A DNA stretch of 56,719 nucleotides from Clostridia bacterium (GCA_017624735.1 JAGAMK010000014.1:1-56719), one strand, 5' to 3'. Shown: positions 16,905 to 25,870, counted from the first letter of the stretch. The notes: a model not told the origin generated them from the sequence alone. Translations and numbers: made by a program.

Positions 16905-19010
16905 ATGAAGAAAGCATATAGCTTTAAAGTAAGAACAACAGCATTTGTTTCTGCTATTCTTTTTGCGTTTTCATTTTTTGCAGCCGACCTTTTTAGAATA
17001 CAGGTTTTGATGAGGGATGAATACTCATCAAAAAACTTCTTTCTTTCTTCTGCAAACACAAAAATTCAAGCGTTGCGTGGAGAAATTCTTGATAGCAACG
17101 GAAAAGCATTGGTGTATAACACAAGTTCAAATTCCGTTTTTATAGATGCATCATATTTTCCAAAAGCATCAAAGAAAAAGGAACGAAATGAAATAATACT
17201 TGCCTTATTAAAGACTTTCGATGAATATGAAGTAGAGTTTAATTCGCTCACTCCTTTGGACATTGTTAACGGTGTAATTGTTTATAAAGAAGACAGTGAA
17301 AGCTTAAAAACTTTCCTCTTCAAAAAGGATTATCTCAATCTTAACAGTTATGCAACAGCACAAAACTGCTTTGATGCGTTGTGCGATTATTATGATTTGA
17401 AAGAAATGTCAGTTGAAGATGCAATTCGAGTTTCTTCTGTTTATATTGCTATGGTAAGAGCAGATTTTTCCGTTAATAATCCTTATACAATAGCAGAAAA
17501 TGTGTCTGCTGAATTGGTCTCATACCTGAAAGAGCAAAGCAGATTCTTTTTAGGTGTTGACGTGCGTGTTGATACAGGACGAGCATATTATGACGGAGCA
17601 ATCGCACCTCATATTATCGGATACTACGATTCTATCAGTGCAGAAGAATATGCAAATGTTAATGAAGAATATCAGGAGGCCATTAAGGCAGAGGGATTAA
17701 CAGAAGAAGAACTCAAAATCCTGAAACTCCGCGCCTATGGAATGACGGACAAAATCGGTAAATTCGGTATTGAAAGTGCGTTAGAGGAAGAACTTCGTGG
17801 CACAAACGGAATTCTCACAACATCTACAAATTCTGACGGAAGCAAAACCGATGCTATTACAACACAACCTGTTAATGGTAATAATGTTATTCTGACAATA
17901 GACGGAGATTTCCAGAAAAAAGTTCAGGATATTTTGTCGTCAAAAATTCACAGTACAGTTGAGTCGGACAAGGTTGCAACTGCAGGTAGTATTGTTGTTA
18001 TGGACGTAAATGACTTTTCTGTTCTTGCCTGCGCTTCATATCCGTCATATAACTTGGAAACATATAAAGAAAACATAGTTGAACTTAATCAGGACAAAAC
18101 AGCACCATTGTGGAACAGAGCATTAAGAAGTACCTATGCTCCGGGCTCAACAGTAAAACCCATTGTTGGTATTGCAGGTCTTGAAGAAGGCATTGTAACA
18201 ACCGAATCCGGTATTAAGTGTAATCTTACTTACACATATTTTAAGGATTTGCCCCTTAATTGCGTTGGTTTGCATAACCATGGTGGAAAATATATAAATC
18301 TTACACAGGCTATAACCTATTCTTGTAACACATACTTTTATGAAGTGGGTAGGATGCTCGGTATTTCAAAACTTAACCACTATTTCACTATGTTTGGACT
18401 TGGACAGAAAACAGGTGTTGAGCTTACTGAAGCAAAGGGTGTTGTTGCAAGTAAGGAAAACCGTGAGGCAGCAGGCGGAATCTGGTATCCCGGTAATACT
18501 GTTCAGGCTGCCATTGGTCAGTCGGACAACCTTTTCACACCAATTCAACTCTGTGCTTATGCAGCGACCTTGGCAAATGGTGGAACAAAGTATAAAGCAC
18601 ATTTTGTCAAGAGTATAAAATCCTTTGACTACTCACAAACTTATTATGAGGCAGAGCCTGTTGTTTTAAGCAAGGTAACGGCATCACAGGAATCTATTAT
18701 GGCAGCAAAAAGAGGTATGGTTTCAATGGCTAATACTCTCTATGCGTTCCAAGCGCTTGACTATAGTGTTGCAGCAAAAACGGGTACTGCACAGGCAAAG
18801 AAAAAAGTGGGAGACGTATATGTTGCATATACTAATGGTTTTATGATTTCGTTTGCCCCTGCAGACAATCCACAGATTGCAGTTGTAATCGCGATTGAGA
18901 ATGTTTCATCAGGTGGTTTGGGCAATTATGTTGCAGAAGTTTACAAGGCATATTTTGACAAAAATTCAGATGTAACCAATTCACAGCAAAGCGGAACAAT
19001 ACTGAATTAA
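16905..19010 (+). CDS. mrdA: Penicillin-binding protein 2 (elongation transpeptidase)
   Basis: 701 aa class B PBP. A membrane anchor covers about 10-30, followed by the N-terminal pedestal domain starting R-G-E-I-L-D-S-N-G. The transpeptidase motifs are S415-T-V-K (acyl-serine), S473-C-N and K625-T-G-T-A. It cross-links peptidoglycan during cell elongation with the mreBCD products encoded just upstream (29-base gap). AAAGGACGG before the ATG is a good ribosome binding site. No terminator is visible before the rpsO promoter. Confidence 0.95.
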   Translation: MKKAYSFKVRTTAFVSAILFAFSFFAADLFRIQVLMRDEYSSKNFFLSSANTKIQALRGEILDSNGKALVYNTSSNSVFIDASYFPKASKKKERNEIILALLKTFDEYEVEFNSLTPLDIVNGVIVYKEDSESLKTFLFKKDYLNLNSYATAQNCFDALCDYYDLKEMSVEDAIRVSSVYIAMVRADFSVNNPYTIAENVSAELVSYLKEQSRFFLGVDVRVDTGRAYYDGAIAPHIIGYYDSISAEEYANVNEEYQEAIKAEGLTEEELKILKLRAYGMTDKIGKFGIESALEEELRGTNGILTTSTNSDGSKTDAITTQPVNGNNVILTIDGDFQKKVQDILSSKIHSTVESDKVATAGSIVVMDVNDFSVLACASYPSYNLETYKENIVELNQDKTAPLWNRALRSTYAPGSTVKPIVGIAGLEEGIVTTESGIKCNLTYTYFKDLPLNCVGLHNHGGKYINLTQAITYSCNTYFYEVGRMLGISKLNHYFTMFGLGQKTGVELTEAKGVVASKENREAAGGIWYPGNTVQAAIGQSDNLFTPIQLCAYAATLANGGTKYKAHFVKSIKSFDYSQTYYEAEPVVLSKVTASQESIMAAKRGMVSMANTLYAFQALDYSVAAKTGTAQAKKKVGDVYVAYTNGFMISFAPADNPQIAVVIAIENVSSGGLGNYVAEVYKAYFDKNSDVTNSQQSGTILN

Positions 19011-19018
19011 AAAAATAC

Positions 19019-19047
19019 TTGATTTTTGAAAAATCTTGTGTTATACT
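19019..19047 (+). promoter_or_regulatory. rpsO promoter
   Basis: TTGATT (19019-19024), 17-bp spacer, TATACT (19042-19047) with extended TG at 19039-19040. Start of transcription near 19054 leaves a leader of about 105 nt. Confidence 0.85.
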
Positions 19048-19070
19048 ATCAAGGCTATCTCTGTGCACTC

Positions 19071-19104
19071 GGGTGATTGAGCAATCCCAAAAGGGAGTTC
19101 ACCT
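19071..19104 (+). promoter_or_regulatory. Candidate S15 autoregulatory leader hairpin
   Basis: In the rpsO 5' leader, GGTGA (19072-19076) pairs with TCACC (19099-19103), enclosing an inner TCCC/GGGA hairpin with an AAAA loop (19085-19096). S15 represses its own mRNA through structured leaders in several bacterial lineages. Location fits; the structural class is not one I can name. Confidence 0.5.
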
Positions 19105-19158
19105 ACTTTCATCTGGGGCATTTGAGCATAAATTTATTATTTAATGAGGTGAAAATCA

Positions 19159-19422
19159 ATGACACAGGCAGAAAAGCAGGCTATCATGGCTGAATACGCT
19201 GCTCACGAAGGCGACACAGGTTCTCCAGAAGTTCAAATCGCTGTTCTCACAAAGAGAATTAACGACTTAACTGAGCACCTTAAGGCTAACAAGAAAGACC
19301 ACCACTCACGTCGTGGCCTTCTTAAAATGGTTGGTCGCAGAAGAAATCTTCTCGCATACCTTCAGAAGAAGGATATCGAAAGATACCGTGCAATCGTTGC
19401 AAAACTTGGTCTTCGTAAGTAA
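19159..19422 (+). CDS. rpsO: 30S ribosomal protein S15
   Basis: 87 aa, standard length. Contains the S15 signature L-T[10 protein letters not shown] and the [16 protein letters not shown] rRNA-binding helix. It binds 16S rRNA early in 30S assembly. GAGGTGA lies 7 bases before the ATG. It is followed by a terminator and then pnp, the classic rpsO-pnp order. Confidence 0.98.
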   Translation: MTQAEKQAIMAEYAAHEGDTGSPEVQIAVLTKRINDLTEHLKANKKDHHSRRGLLKMVGRRRNLLAYLQKKDIERYRAIVAKLGLRK

Positions 19423-19434
19423 TCACAACAAATT

Positions 19435-19475
19435 AAGGCAGATAAGTTTTCGCTTATCTGCCTTGAATTGCTTTT
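19435..19475 (+). terminator. rpsO terminator
   Basis: Perfect 12-bp stem AAGGCAGATAAG/CTTATCTGCCTT with loop TTTTCG; the following TTGAATTGCTTTT is only moderately T-rich, so read-through into pnp is plausible. Confidence 0.8.
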
Positions 19476-19489
19476 AAAGCAAGTATTTT

Positions 19490-19579
19490 TCGGGGTGAAA
19501 ATTCAAAGCTTAGCGGTAAATAGAGCTTTTAATTTTGTGTTAAAGGTTGTATTTATTGCTAAACAGATTTTTACCCCGA
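19490..19579 (+). promoter_or_regulatory. Long double-stranded hairpin in the pnp leader
   Basis: A single 90-nt foldback. The outer arm TCGGGGTGAAAA (19490-19501) pairs with TTTTTACCCCGA (19568-19579). A small internal loop follows, then a 13-bp helix TTAGCGGTAAATA (19510-19522) with TATTTATTGCTAA (19550-19562, two G.T pairs), then an inner CTTTTAA/TTAAAG hairpin. It ends 36 bases before the pnp start. It resembles in position and form the RNase III-processed leader by which PNPase limits its own synthesis in E. coli. Confidence 0.7.
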
Positions 19580-19615
19580 TACAGAAAAAACAAATAGTAA
19601 AGGAAGGAAAAAAAT

Positions 19616-21811
19616 ATGTTTTTCAAGAATTTTAAAGTATGGGAAACTGAACTCGCAGGCAGAAAAATGACTCTTGAAACAGGCAAAATGGCAGGTCTTG
19701 CTAATGCGGCTATTCTTGCTCGTTACGGTGAAACAGAAGTTCTTTGTACAGTAACTGCTTCTGCAAAACCAAGAGAAGGTGTTGATTTCTTCCCACTTTC
19801 AGTTGACTATGAAGAAAAAATGTACTCAGTAGGACGCATTCCTGGCTCATTCCAGAGAAGAGAAGGCAGAGCAAGTGAAAAGGCAATCCTTACATCACGC
19901 TGCATTGACAGACCTATTCGTCCACTTTTCCCAAAAGACCTTAGAAATGACTGTTCAGTTGTTGCAACTGTAATGTCAGTTGACCCTGATTGCTCACCTG
20001 AAATCACAGCTATGATTGGTGTTTCAGCAGCAATCGCAATTTCAGATATTCCATGGGACGGCCCGGTTTCAGGTGTTAACGTTGGTCTTGTTGAAGGCAA
20101 AATCGTTATCAACCCAAATCTTGAAGAAAGAGCAAAGTCAGACCTTGTTTTGACAGTTGCTTCTACTGCTGACCTTGTTGCTATGATTGAAGCAGGCGCA
20201 AATGAAATCGATGATGATACAATGTTTGATGCTATCATGGCAGGTCACGCAGAAAACCAGAAAATCGTTAAATTCATTCAGGGTATTGTTGATGAAGTTG
20301 GCAAACCAAAGTTCAGTTATGAATCTTCTGACCCAGACCCAGAAATTATGGCAGAAATCGAAGAATTCTGCATTGAAGATGTTAAAAAAGCTCTTGATAC
20401 AGACGACAAGCTTGTTCGTGATGAAGCACTTCTTCCAATTTACGAAGCAGTTCACGAAAAGTTTGACGAAAGATTTGAAGGCAACGAAGCAAAGCTTGAC
20501 GAGATTATGTATCTTGTTCAGAAACACGTTGTTCGTGCATGGCTTAAAGACGAGCATAAGCGTGTAGATGGTCGTGGTATTGACGAAATCCGTCCTCTTA
20601 ATGCAGAAATTGACCTTATCACACGTGCTCACGGTTCAGGTATGTTTACTCGTGGTCAGACACAGGTTCTCTCAATCGCAACACTTGGACCTATGGGTGA
20701 CGCACAGCTTCTTGACGGTCTTGATGAGCAGACAGAAAAGAGATATATCCACCACTACAATTTCCCATCATACTCTGTTGGTGAAACAAAGCCATCTCGT
20801 GGACCAGGCCGTCGTGAAATCGGTCACGGTGCTCTTGCAGAAAAGGCTCTTGTTCCTGTTATCCCATCAGTTGATGAGTTTCCATATGCTATCCGTGTTG
20901 TATCAGAAGTCCTTTCTTCAAACGGTTCAACATCACAGGGTTCAATCTGTGGTTCAACACTTGCTCTTATGGCAGCAGGTGTTCCAATCAAGGCTCCTGT
21001 TGCAGGTATTTCTTGCGGTCTTATCACAGGTGATGAAGGCGTTTACGGCGACTTTATGACAATGGTTGATATTCAAGGTCTTGAAGACTTCTATGGCGAT
21101 ATGGACTTCAAAGTTGCAGGTACAAAGAAAGGTATCACAGCAATTCAGATGGACCTTAAAGTACACGGCCTTACACCTGAAATCATTAAAGAAGCATTTG
21201 CAAAGACACACAAAGCAAGAGAATATATTCTTGATGAAATTATGCTTCCTTGTATTTCAGAGCCAAGAGCAGAACTTTCAAAATATGCTCCCAAAATGCT
21301 CTCAACAAAGATTGACCCAGAAAAAATCGGTGATGTTATCGGTAAACAGGGTAAAGTTATCCAGAAGATTCAGGCAGATTGCGAAGTTAAGATTGACATC
21401 GAAGAAGACGGACGCGTATTCATTTCAGGTATTGACATTGACAATGCAAAACGTGCTCTTTCAATTGTTGAACTTATCGCAAAAGACCCAGAAATTGGTG
21501 CAATCTATAACGGTGTTGTAACTCGTCTTATGAGCTTCGGTGCTTTTGTTGAAATCGCTCCTGGTAAAGAAGGACTTGTTCACATCAGCCGTCTTGATGT
21601 TAAACGCACAGAAAAGGTTGAAGATGTTGTTAATGTTGGCGACACAGTGCTTGTAAAGGTACTTGAAATTGACGACCAGGGCAGACTTAACCTTTCTCGT
21701 CGTGACGCTCTTATCGAAGTTAAGGGACTTACTCCTGAAAACGAAATCGAAGAAGAACCAAAGAAGCGTGACAACAACCGTCGTTTCCACAAGAGAAGAA
21801 ACAACGACTAA
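19616..21811 (+). CDS. pnp: Polyribonucleotide nucleotidyltransferase (PNPase)
   Basis: 731 aa. Two RNase PH-like halves (about 10-225 and 315-545) flank an alpha-helical linker. The second half holds the active phosphorolytic site (F-T-R-G-Q-T-Q-V near 345 and the D-x-x-x-D-F-K-V-A-G-T region near 500). A KH domain with G-K-Q-G follows near 580 and an S1 domain at about 622-692 (G-A-F-V-E-I-A-P-G-K-E-G-L-V-H-I-S). It degrades RNA 3'-5' with phosphate. AAGGAAGG precedes the ATG. Expression is probably controlled by the leader hairpin. Confidence 0.98.
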   Translation: MFFKNFKVWETELAGRKMTLETGKMAGLANAAILARYGETEVLCTVTASAKPREGVDFFPLSVDYEEKMYSVGRIPGSFQRREGRASEKAILTSRCIDRPIRPLFPKDLRNDCSVVATVMSVDPDCSPEITAMIGVSAAIAISDIPWDGPVSGVNVGLVEGKIVINPNLEERAKSDLVLTVASTADLVAMIEAGANEIDDDTMFDAIMAGHAENQKIVKFIQGIVDEVGKPKFSYESSDPDPEIMAEIEEFCIEDVKKALDTDDKLVRDEALLPIYEAVHEKFDERFEGNEAKLDEIMYLVQKHVVRAWLKDEHKRVDGRGIDEIRPLNAEIDLITRAHGSGMFTRGQTQVLSIATLGPMGDAQLLDGLDEQTEKRYIHHYNFPSYSVGETKPSRGPGRREIGHGALAEKALVPVIPSVDEFPYAIRVVSEVLSSNGSTSQGSICGSTLALMAAGVPIKAPVAGISCGLITGDEGVYGDFMTMVDIQGLEDFYGDMDFKVAGTKKGITAIQMDLKVHGLTPEIIKEAFAKTHKAREYILDEIMLPCISEPRAELSKYAPKMLSTKIDPEKIGDVIGKQGKVIQKIQADCEVKIDIEEDGRVFISGIDIDNAKRALSIVELIAKDPEIGAIYNGVVTRLMSFGAFVEIAPGKEGLVHISRLDVKRTEKVEDVVNVGDTVLVKVLEIDDQGRLNLSRRDALIEVKGLTPENEIEEEPKKRDNNRRFHKRRNND

Positions 21812-21826
21812 TATTAATTAAAATTT

Positions 21827-21858
21827 AAAGCCTCCACAATTTTTGTGGGGGCTTTGTT
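21827..21858 (+). terminator. pnp terminator
   Basis: AAAGCCTCCACAA and TTGTGGGGGCTTT arms around a short T loop, followed by GTTGT. The tail is weak but the stem is strong. Confidence 0.8.
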
Positions 21859-21860
21859 GT

Positions 21861-22021
21861 ATAAATTGAGGTTTGTCGAACAAAACAACTAATTGGGTAG
21901 GTCATTCTGAGCGTAAGCGAAGAATCTCTACCAAAGGAATATATCAACCAACAGAGATTCTTCGTCACTTCGTTCCTCAGAATGACACAGACATAATTTA
22001 TCCCGACAGATTTAAATTGTT
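21861..22021. mobile_element. Second MITE-like element carrying a GTCATTCTGAG foldback
   Basis: The ends (ATAAATTGAGGTTTGTCG at 21861-21878; inverted TATCCCGACAGATTTAAATTGTT at 21999-22021) match the terminal repeats of the 4793-5107 element. The interior is a large foldback: GTCATTCTGAG (21901-21911) pairs with CTCAGAATGAC (21976-21986), and GCGAAGAATCTCT with AGAGATTCTTCG inside it. No reading frame is supported. The right end abuts the stop codon of the cysteine-rich gene at 22024. Confidence 0.65.
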
Positions 22022-22023
22022 CA

Positions 22024-22851
22024 TTAATCTCCACAAGCACAGGTTGGTCGATAGCTGTCTTTCAAGCAACCTTCTTTAGGTGGGAAAAATTCATCAATTG
22101 GGAATTGGATTCTTCTGAATGCGTCACATGGATTCTCATTGTCACAGGCACATTCTCTGCTTGGAATACAGAAATCATAGGCAGGAATGAGCATCTGCAC
22201 ATCTCTTTCAAGCTGAATAATTGTGAAAATACCAAGTGTAACGGTAACTGCTTTCTTTGGGTCATCGTCGTAGCAGTCAAAATCTCCCTCAAAGCAACGG
22301 CATACACAGCGGGGGAGTCGTGACGGTTGACAACAACAGCAATATGCTGAACACTCGTTGGCATTACGGAGTTTTGCATCAAGACAGATAGGGTCAACAG
22401 TCTGCACTTTTGCCTTTGGATTGGTGCTGACCATATCAAGTTGCTCGTCAATATCGTTGCATACAAATTCGGATGAAAAGACTTTTACATTACCTTCTGA
22501 ACCGTAAAGAATGCATTTCTTTGAGAATGATGCAAGACCTTCCACCATGCAGGGTGGGTTTGTGTGTCCAGTAAACACATCAAGACAGACTTTGAAATAA
22601 TAAGTAACATCAACGGAATAATAGCCTCTGTTAAAAGGCACTTTTTCAACTTCGATAAAGGCATTAAGTACTTCGGCACCCCTGCAACGGACATTTGTTG
22701 CTCGGTCAATGATACATTGTGCAGAATTCGTGAAATAAACTCTTAAATCTTCAAGACAGTCCTTGTCTGCACAGGAGTCGTAAACTCTGTTGGTATCAAT
22801 GCAGACAGCTTCTTTTATCTTTGTGGGTGTACAGTTTTTATTTTCTGACAT
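22024..22851 (-). CDS. Cysteine-rich hypothetical protein
   Basis: 275 aa from the ATG at 22851. An in-frame ATG 15 bases upstream is less likely because GGGAGGAAA sits between the two, spaced correctly for 22851. The protein contains 27 cysteines, including a C-C-C-C run near 170 and many C-x-C or C-x3-C pairs in the last third, with no signal peptide and no membrane segment. An opening region (V-Y-D-S-C-x-D-K-D-C-L-E-D-L-R-V-Y-F) looks like a conserved block. Composition and lack of export signal would suit a metal-binding or disulfide/coat-type protein in a spore-former, but that is speculation; I do not recognise the family. Confidence 0.7.
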   Translation of the reverse strand: MSENKNCTPTKIKEAVCIDTNRVYDSCADKDCLEDLRVYFTNSAQCIIDRATNVRCRGAEVLNAFIEVEKVPFNRGYYSVDVTYYFKVCLDVFTGHTNPPCMVEGLASFSKKCILYGSEGNVKVFSSEFVCNDIDEQLDMVSTNPKAKVQTVDPICLDAKLRNANECSAYCCCCQPSRLPRCVCRCFEGDFDCYDDDPKKAVTVTLGIFTIIQLERDVQMLIPAYDFCIPSRECACDNENPCDAFRRIQFPIDEFFPPKEGCLKDSYRPTCACGD

Positions 22852-22938
22852 AGCATTTCCTCCCATAAATTATCAACTGACAGTACCATATTATGAAAAG
22901 AAATGTTTATTGTTACACATATAAATATAATAAAGTGG

Positions 22939-22967
22939 TTGTTAAAGCGAAAAAAATATGTTAAAAT
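22939..22967 (+). promoter_or_regulatory. proB promoter
   Basis: TTGTTA (22939-22944), 17-bp spacer, TAAAAT (22962-22967) with extended TG (22959-22960), 39 bases before the proB start. Confidence 0.8.
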
Positions 22968-23005
22968 ATTATGATTAAACTTTTATAAGCAAGAAGGCAT
23001 AAATA

Positions 23006-23791
23006 ATGGCTGTTTTAAAAGATGTTAAAAGAATTGTTGTAAAGGTTGGCACATCAACACTTACATACAGTACGGGCAAAACAAATATTAGAAGAATGCA
23101 CAAACTTGTAAGTGTACTTTCTGATATTGTTAATTCAGGAATTGAGGTAGCCCTCGTTACAAGTGGTGCAATCGGTGTTGGTGTCGGTAAATTAGGACTT
23201 AAAGAAAAACCTGCCGATACAGCGGGCAAACAGGCTGCGGCAACAATCGGTCAATGTGAATTGATGTTTATGTATGACAAGCTTTTCGGTGAATATGGTC
23301 ATACAGTAGGACAGTTGCTTATAACAAAAAGTGACGTTGAAAATGAAGAGAGAAGACAGAATCTTGTTAATACATTCAATAAATTGTTCGATTTTGGTGC
23401 AATTCCCGTTATCAATGAAAATGACAGTGTTGCAGTTGAAGAAATTGTTTATGGTGATAACGATTCTCTTTCTGCAATCGTTGCAAAGCTTATAAATGCA
23501 GATGCACTCATTATTCTTTCAGATATTGATGGTCTTTACGACTCGAATCCAAACGAGAATGAAGATGCAAAATTAATTTCTCTTGTAACTGAAATTGATG
23601 ATGAGTTATATAAAATCGCAGGTGGTAAGGGCTCAACGCTCGGCACAGGCGGAATGGTAACAAAGCTTCATGCTGCAGAAATTACTATGGCTGCAGGAAT
23701 TGACACAATTGTTATGAATGGTGAAAACCCAACAGATATATATAAGGCTCTCGACGGAAAACAAGTCGGCACATTCTTTAAAGGTAAGTGA
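23006..23791 (+). CDS. proB: Glutamate 5-kinase
   Basis: 261 aa. Amino-acid kinase fold: V-V-K-V-G-T-S-T-L near the N terminus, T-S-G-A-I-G-V-G, I-N-E-N-D-S-V-A substrate/ATP loop and G-T-G-G-M-V-T-K-L-x-A-A near the end. It phosphorylates glutamate in the first step of proline synthesis. Many enzymes are about 360-370 aa with a C-terminal PUA domain; this one ends after the kinase domain, a short form known in other bacteria. The proA ATG follows four bases after its stop. Confidence 0.96.
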   Translation: MAVLKDVKRIVVKVGTSTLTYSTGKTNIRRMHKLVSVLSDIVNSGIEVALVTSGAIGVGVGKLGLKEKPADTAGKQAAATIGQCELMFMYDKLFGEYGHTVGQLLITKSDVENEERRQNLVNTFNKLFDFGAIPVINENDSVAVEEIVYGDNDSLSAIVAKLINADALIILSDIDGLYDSNPNENEDAKLISLVTEIDDELYKIAGGKGSTLGTGGMVTKLHAAEITMAAGIDTIVMNGENPTDIYKALDGKQVGTFFKGK

Positions 23792-23795
23792 TTTT

Positions 23796-25034
23796 ATGCT
23801 CACAGAAATCGGTAAACGAGTAAAAGATGCGTCAGTTAAGCTCGCGGTTGCATCAACTGATGATAAAAACAGAATACTTAAAGCAATTGCAACTGCTCTT
23901 CGTGAGAATTGTGACAAGATTTTAGAAGCAAATGCTCTTGACCTTAAAAACGGCAGAGAAAACGGGATGGCAGAGTCACTTTTAGACCGTTTGATGCTTA
24001 ATGTTGATAGAATTGAGAGCATGGCACAGGGTGTTGAAGGAGTAATTGCACTTCCTGACCCCGTTGGCAGAGTCCTTTGGGAAACCGAAAGACCAAATGG
24101 TATGAAAATCCAGAGAGTCAGCACTCCTTTGGGTGTAATCGGTATCATTTACGAGGCAAGACCAAATGTTACAAGCGATGCGGCTGCTCTCAGTATAAAA
24201 TCAGGTAATACAGCAATTCTCCGTGGTGGCAAAGAGGCTTTTAACTCGAATTCAGCCATTATGGACGTTATGAGAGATGCTATCGCAAAAGAAGGTTATA
24301 ATCCTGATATTGTTGAGTTGGTAAGGGACACATCAAGAGAAAGTGCGAATGCACTTATGAAGATGAATGGTTATATTGACATTCTTATTCCTCGAGGCAG
24401 CGCTAAGCTTATCAATGCAGTTGTGCAGAATTCAACGGTGCCTGTAATTGAAACCGGAGCAGGTAACTGTCATGTTTATATTGACGAATTTGCAGACATT
24501 GATATGGCTGTAAAAATTGTCAACAACGCAAAAACAAGAAGAATTTCGGTTTGTAACACTGCAGAAAGTCTTCTTATCCATAAGAATATTGCCGAGCTCG
24601 CTCTCATAGCAATTAAAGCAAAGCTTGATGAGAAAAATGTAATTCTTTATGGCGACGAGGTGGCCTGTGCTATTTGTCCTGATATCGAAAAGGCGACAGA
24701 AGAGGACTGGGCAACAGAATATCTTGACTATAAAATGTCTGTTAAAATTGTTTCTTCTGTTGACGAGGCAATTGAGCACATAAGAAAATACTCCACTAAT
24801 CATAGTGAGAGTATTGTTACAGACAATATGGAAATAGCAGAGAAATTTATGAATTCAGTTGATTCAGCAGCAGTTTATCACAATGTCAGCACTGCGTTTA
24901 CTGATGGTGGTGAATTTGGCTTTGGTGCAGAAATCGGGATTTCTACACAAAAACTCCACGCAAGAGGTCCCTTGGGACTTCCACAACTGAATACATTTAA
25001 ATATAAAATTTATGGTGACGGTCAGGTGAGATAA
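23796..25034 (+). CDS. proA: Gamma-glutamyl phosphate reductase
   Basis: 412 aa from ATG 23796 (AAGGTAAG upstream, overlapping the end of proB); the frame is open further upstream but that part lies within proB. Aldehyde-dehydrogenase fold with the ProA signature around the catalytic cysteine: R-I-S-V-C-N-T-A-E-S-L, and I-P-R-G-S-A-K-L-I. It reduces glutamyl-5-phosphate to the semialdehyde with NADPH. Operon partner of proB; no proC in the window. Confidence 0.97.
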   Translation: MLTEIGKRVKDASVKLAVASTDDKNRILKAIATALRENCDKILEANALDLKNGRENGMAESLLDRLMLNVDRIESMAQGVEGVIALPDPVGRVLWETERPNGMKIQRVSTPLGVIGIIYEARPNVTSDAAALSIKSGNTAILRGGKEAFNSNSAIMDVMRDAIAKEGYNPDIVELVRDTSRESANALMKMNGYIDILIPRGSAKLINAVVQNSTVPVIETGAGNCHVYIDEFADIDMAVKIVNNAKTRRISVCNTAESLLIHKNIAELALIAIKAKLDEKNVILYGDEVACAICPDIEKATEEDWATEYLDYKMSVKIVSSVDEAIEHIRKYSTNHSESIVTDNMEIAEKFMNSVDSAAVYHNVSTAFTDGGEFGFGAEIGISTQKLHARGPLGLPQLNTFKYKIYGDGQVR

Positions 25035-25724
25035 ATGGCTGAAAACGTTAAGAAAAAATCCAATCTGAAAAAGAAACTGGCGTTTCCTATCGGTTTAATA
25101 GTTGTGCTGTTAGCTTTGACAGGTCTAGTTACTGTGATAGTTGCGGTAGTTAATCTTATTGATTCGGCCGTTGAAAAATCAAAGAACTACGAACAATATG
25201 AAGCTTATTTTATGCCGGTTGTTCATATTGACCCCACAACTTTTGACGATGTTACCAAAGCCGATATGAATGAACTAATTGAGATTTCAATCTGGTCATT
25301 GTTAAAGAATGACAATACACCGGATAAATTTGAATCAAACGAAAAGGGACTGGCAATTCCGAAATCAGAGGTCGAAAAAGAATTTGTCGAGCTTTTTGGT
25401 AAAGAAGTAACACCGACTCATGGAAATGTTGAGGGCTATGGCATTGACTTCTTATATGATTCGGTTACGGGCATTTACACAGTTCCTTTGACAGGTGTTA
25501 CCCCTATTTATACACCCGATGTTGTGGCGGTTCAAAAGACATCAGACACAGTTGTGGTTACGGTTGCATGCCTTGCAGGTGATGCTTGGGCACAAGCAGA
25601 AAATGGTGAAATGGTAGCGCCATCACCTGATAAATATCTTAAAATAACTCTTAGAGAGACAGATGAAAACCTCTTTATTTCTGCTATTCAGAACACATCT
25701 GCTCCAGAGACAGCAAGCAAATAA
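25035..25724 (+). CDS. Hypothetical membrane-anchored protein downstream of proA
   Basis: 229 aa. A basic N terminus (K-K-K at 6-8 and 12-14), one membrane helix at about 15-39, then an outside domain of about 190 residues rich in Thr, Val and Asp with strands such as V-V-V-T-V-A-C-L-A-G, ending in a short Ser/Thr/Ala tail. Its ATG directly follows the proA stop codon, with AGGTGAG as ribosome binding site, so it is cotranscribed and probably coupled. I do not recognise the family and nothing suggests a role in proline synthesis. Confidence 0.72.
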   Translation: MAENVKKKSNLKKKLAFPIGLIVVLLALTGLVTVIVAVVNLIDSAVEKSKNYEQYEAYFMPVVHIDPTTFDDVTKADMNELIEISIWSLLKNDNTPDKFESNEKGLAIPKSEVEKEFVELFGKEVTPTHGNVEGYGIDFLYDSVTGIYTVPLTGVTPIYTPDVVAVQKTSDTVVVTVACLAGDAWAQAENGEMVAPSPDKYLKITLRETDENLFISAIQNTSAPETASK

Positions 25725-25736
25725 AAATATATTAAT

Positions 25737-25870
25737 CCGTTTAGAAAAAAAGGCTGTTTAAAAGGCTATGCCTACCTGATTTCATTGTAAACGGGAATCT
25801 TAATATATATTATGCTCGTTCTACGGACAAGTGACAAAACCAATCAAAATACATTAAGTGAGGATTATTT
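25737..25870 (+). promoter_or_regulatory. Structured prfB leader with short upstream reading frames
   Basis: CCGTTTA (25737-25743) can pair with TAAACGG (25788-25794), enclosing an AGGC-TAT-GCCT hairpin (25762-25772). A rival pairing, GATT/AATC, is also possible. Within it is a 3-codon frame ATG-CCT-ACC-TGA. A second frame starts at ATG 25812 and ends at TGA 25890-25892, overlapping the prfB start in another phase. None has a convincing ribosome binding site. Confidence 0.35.

Noticed and set aside
20138-20632. Antisense 164-codon frame inside pnp
   Set aside because: A shadow of the strongly biased pnp codons; it has no ribosome binding site or family features.
23718-23795. Upstream extension of proA
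   Set aside because: It lies inside proB in another frame; the ATG at 23796 has its own ribosome binding site and matches the family start.
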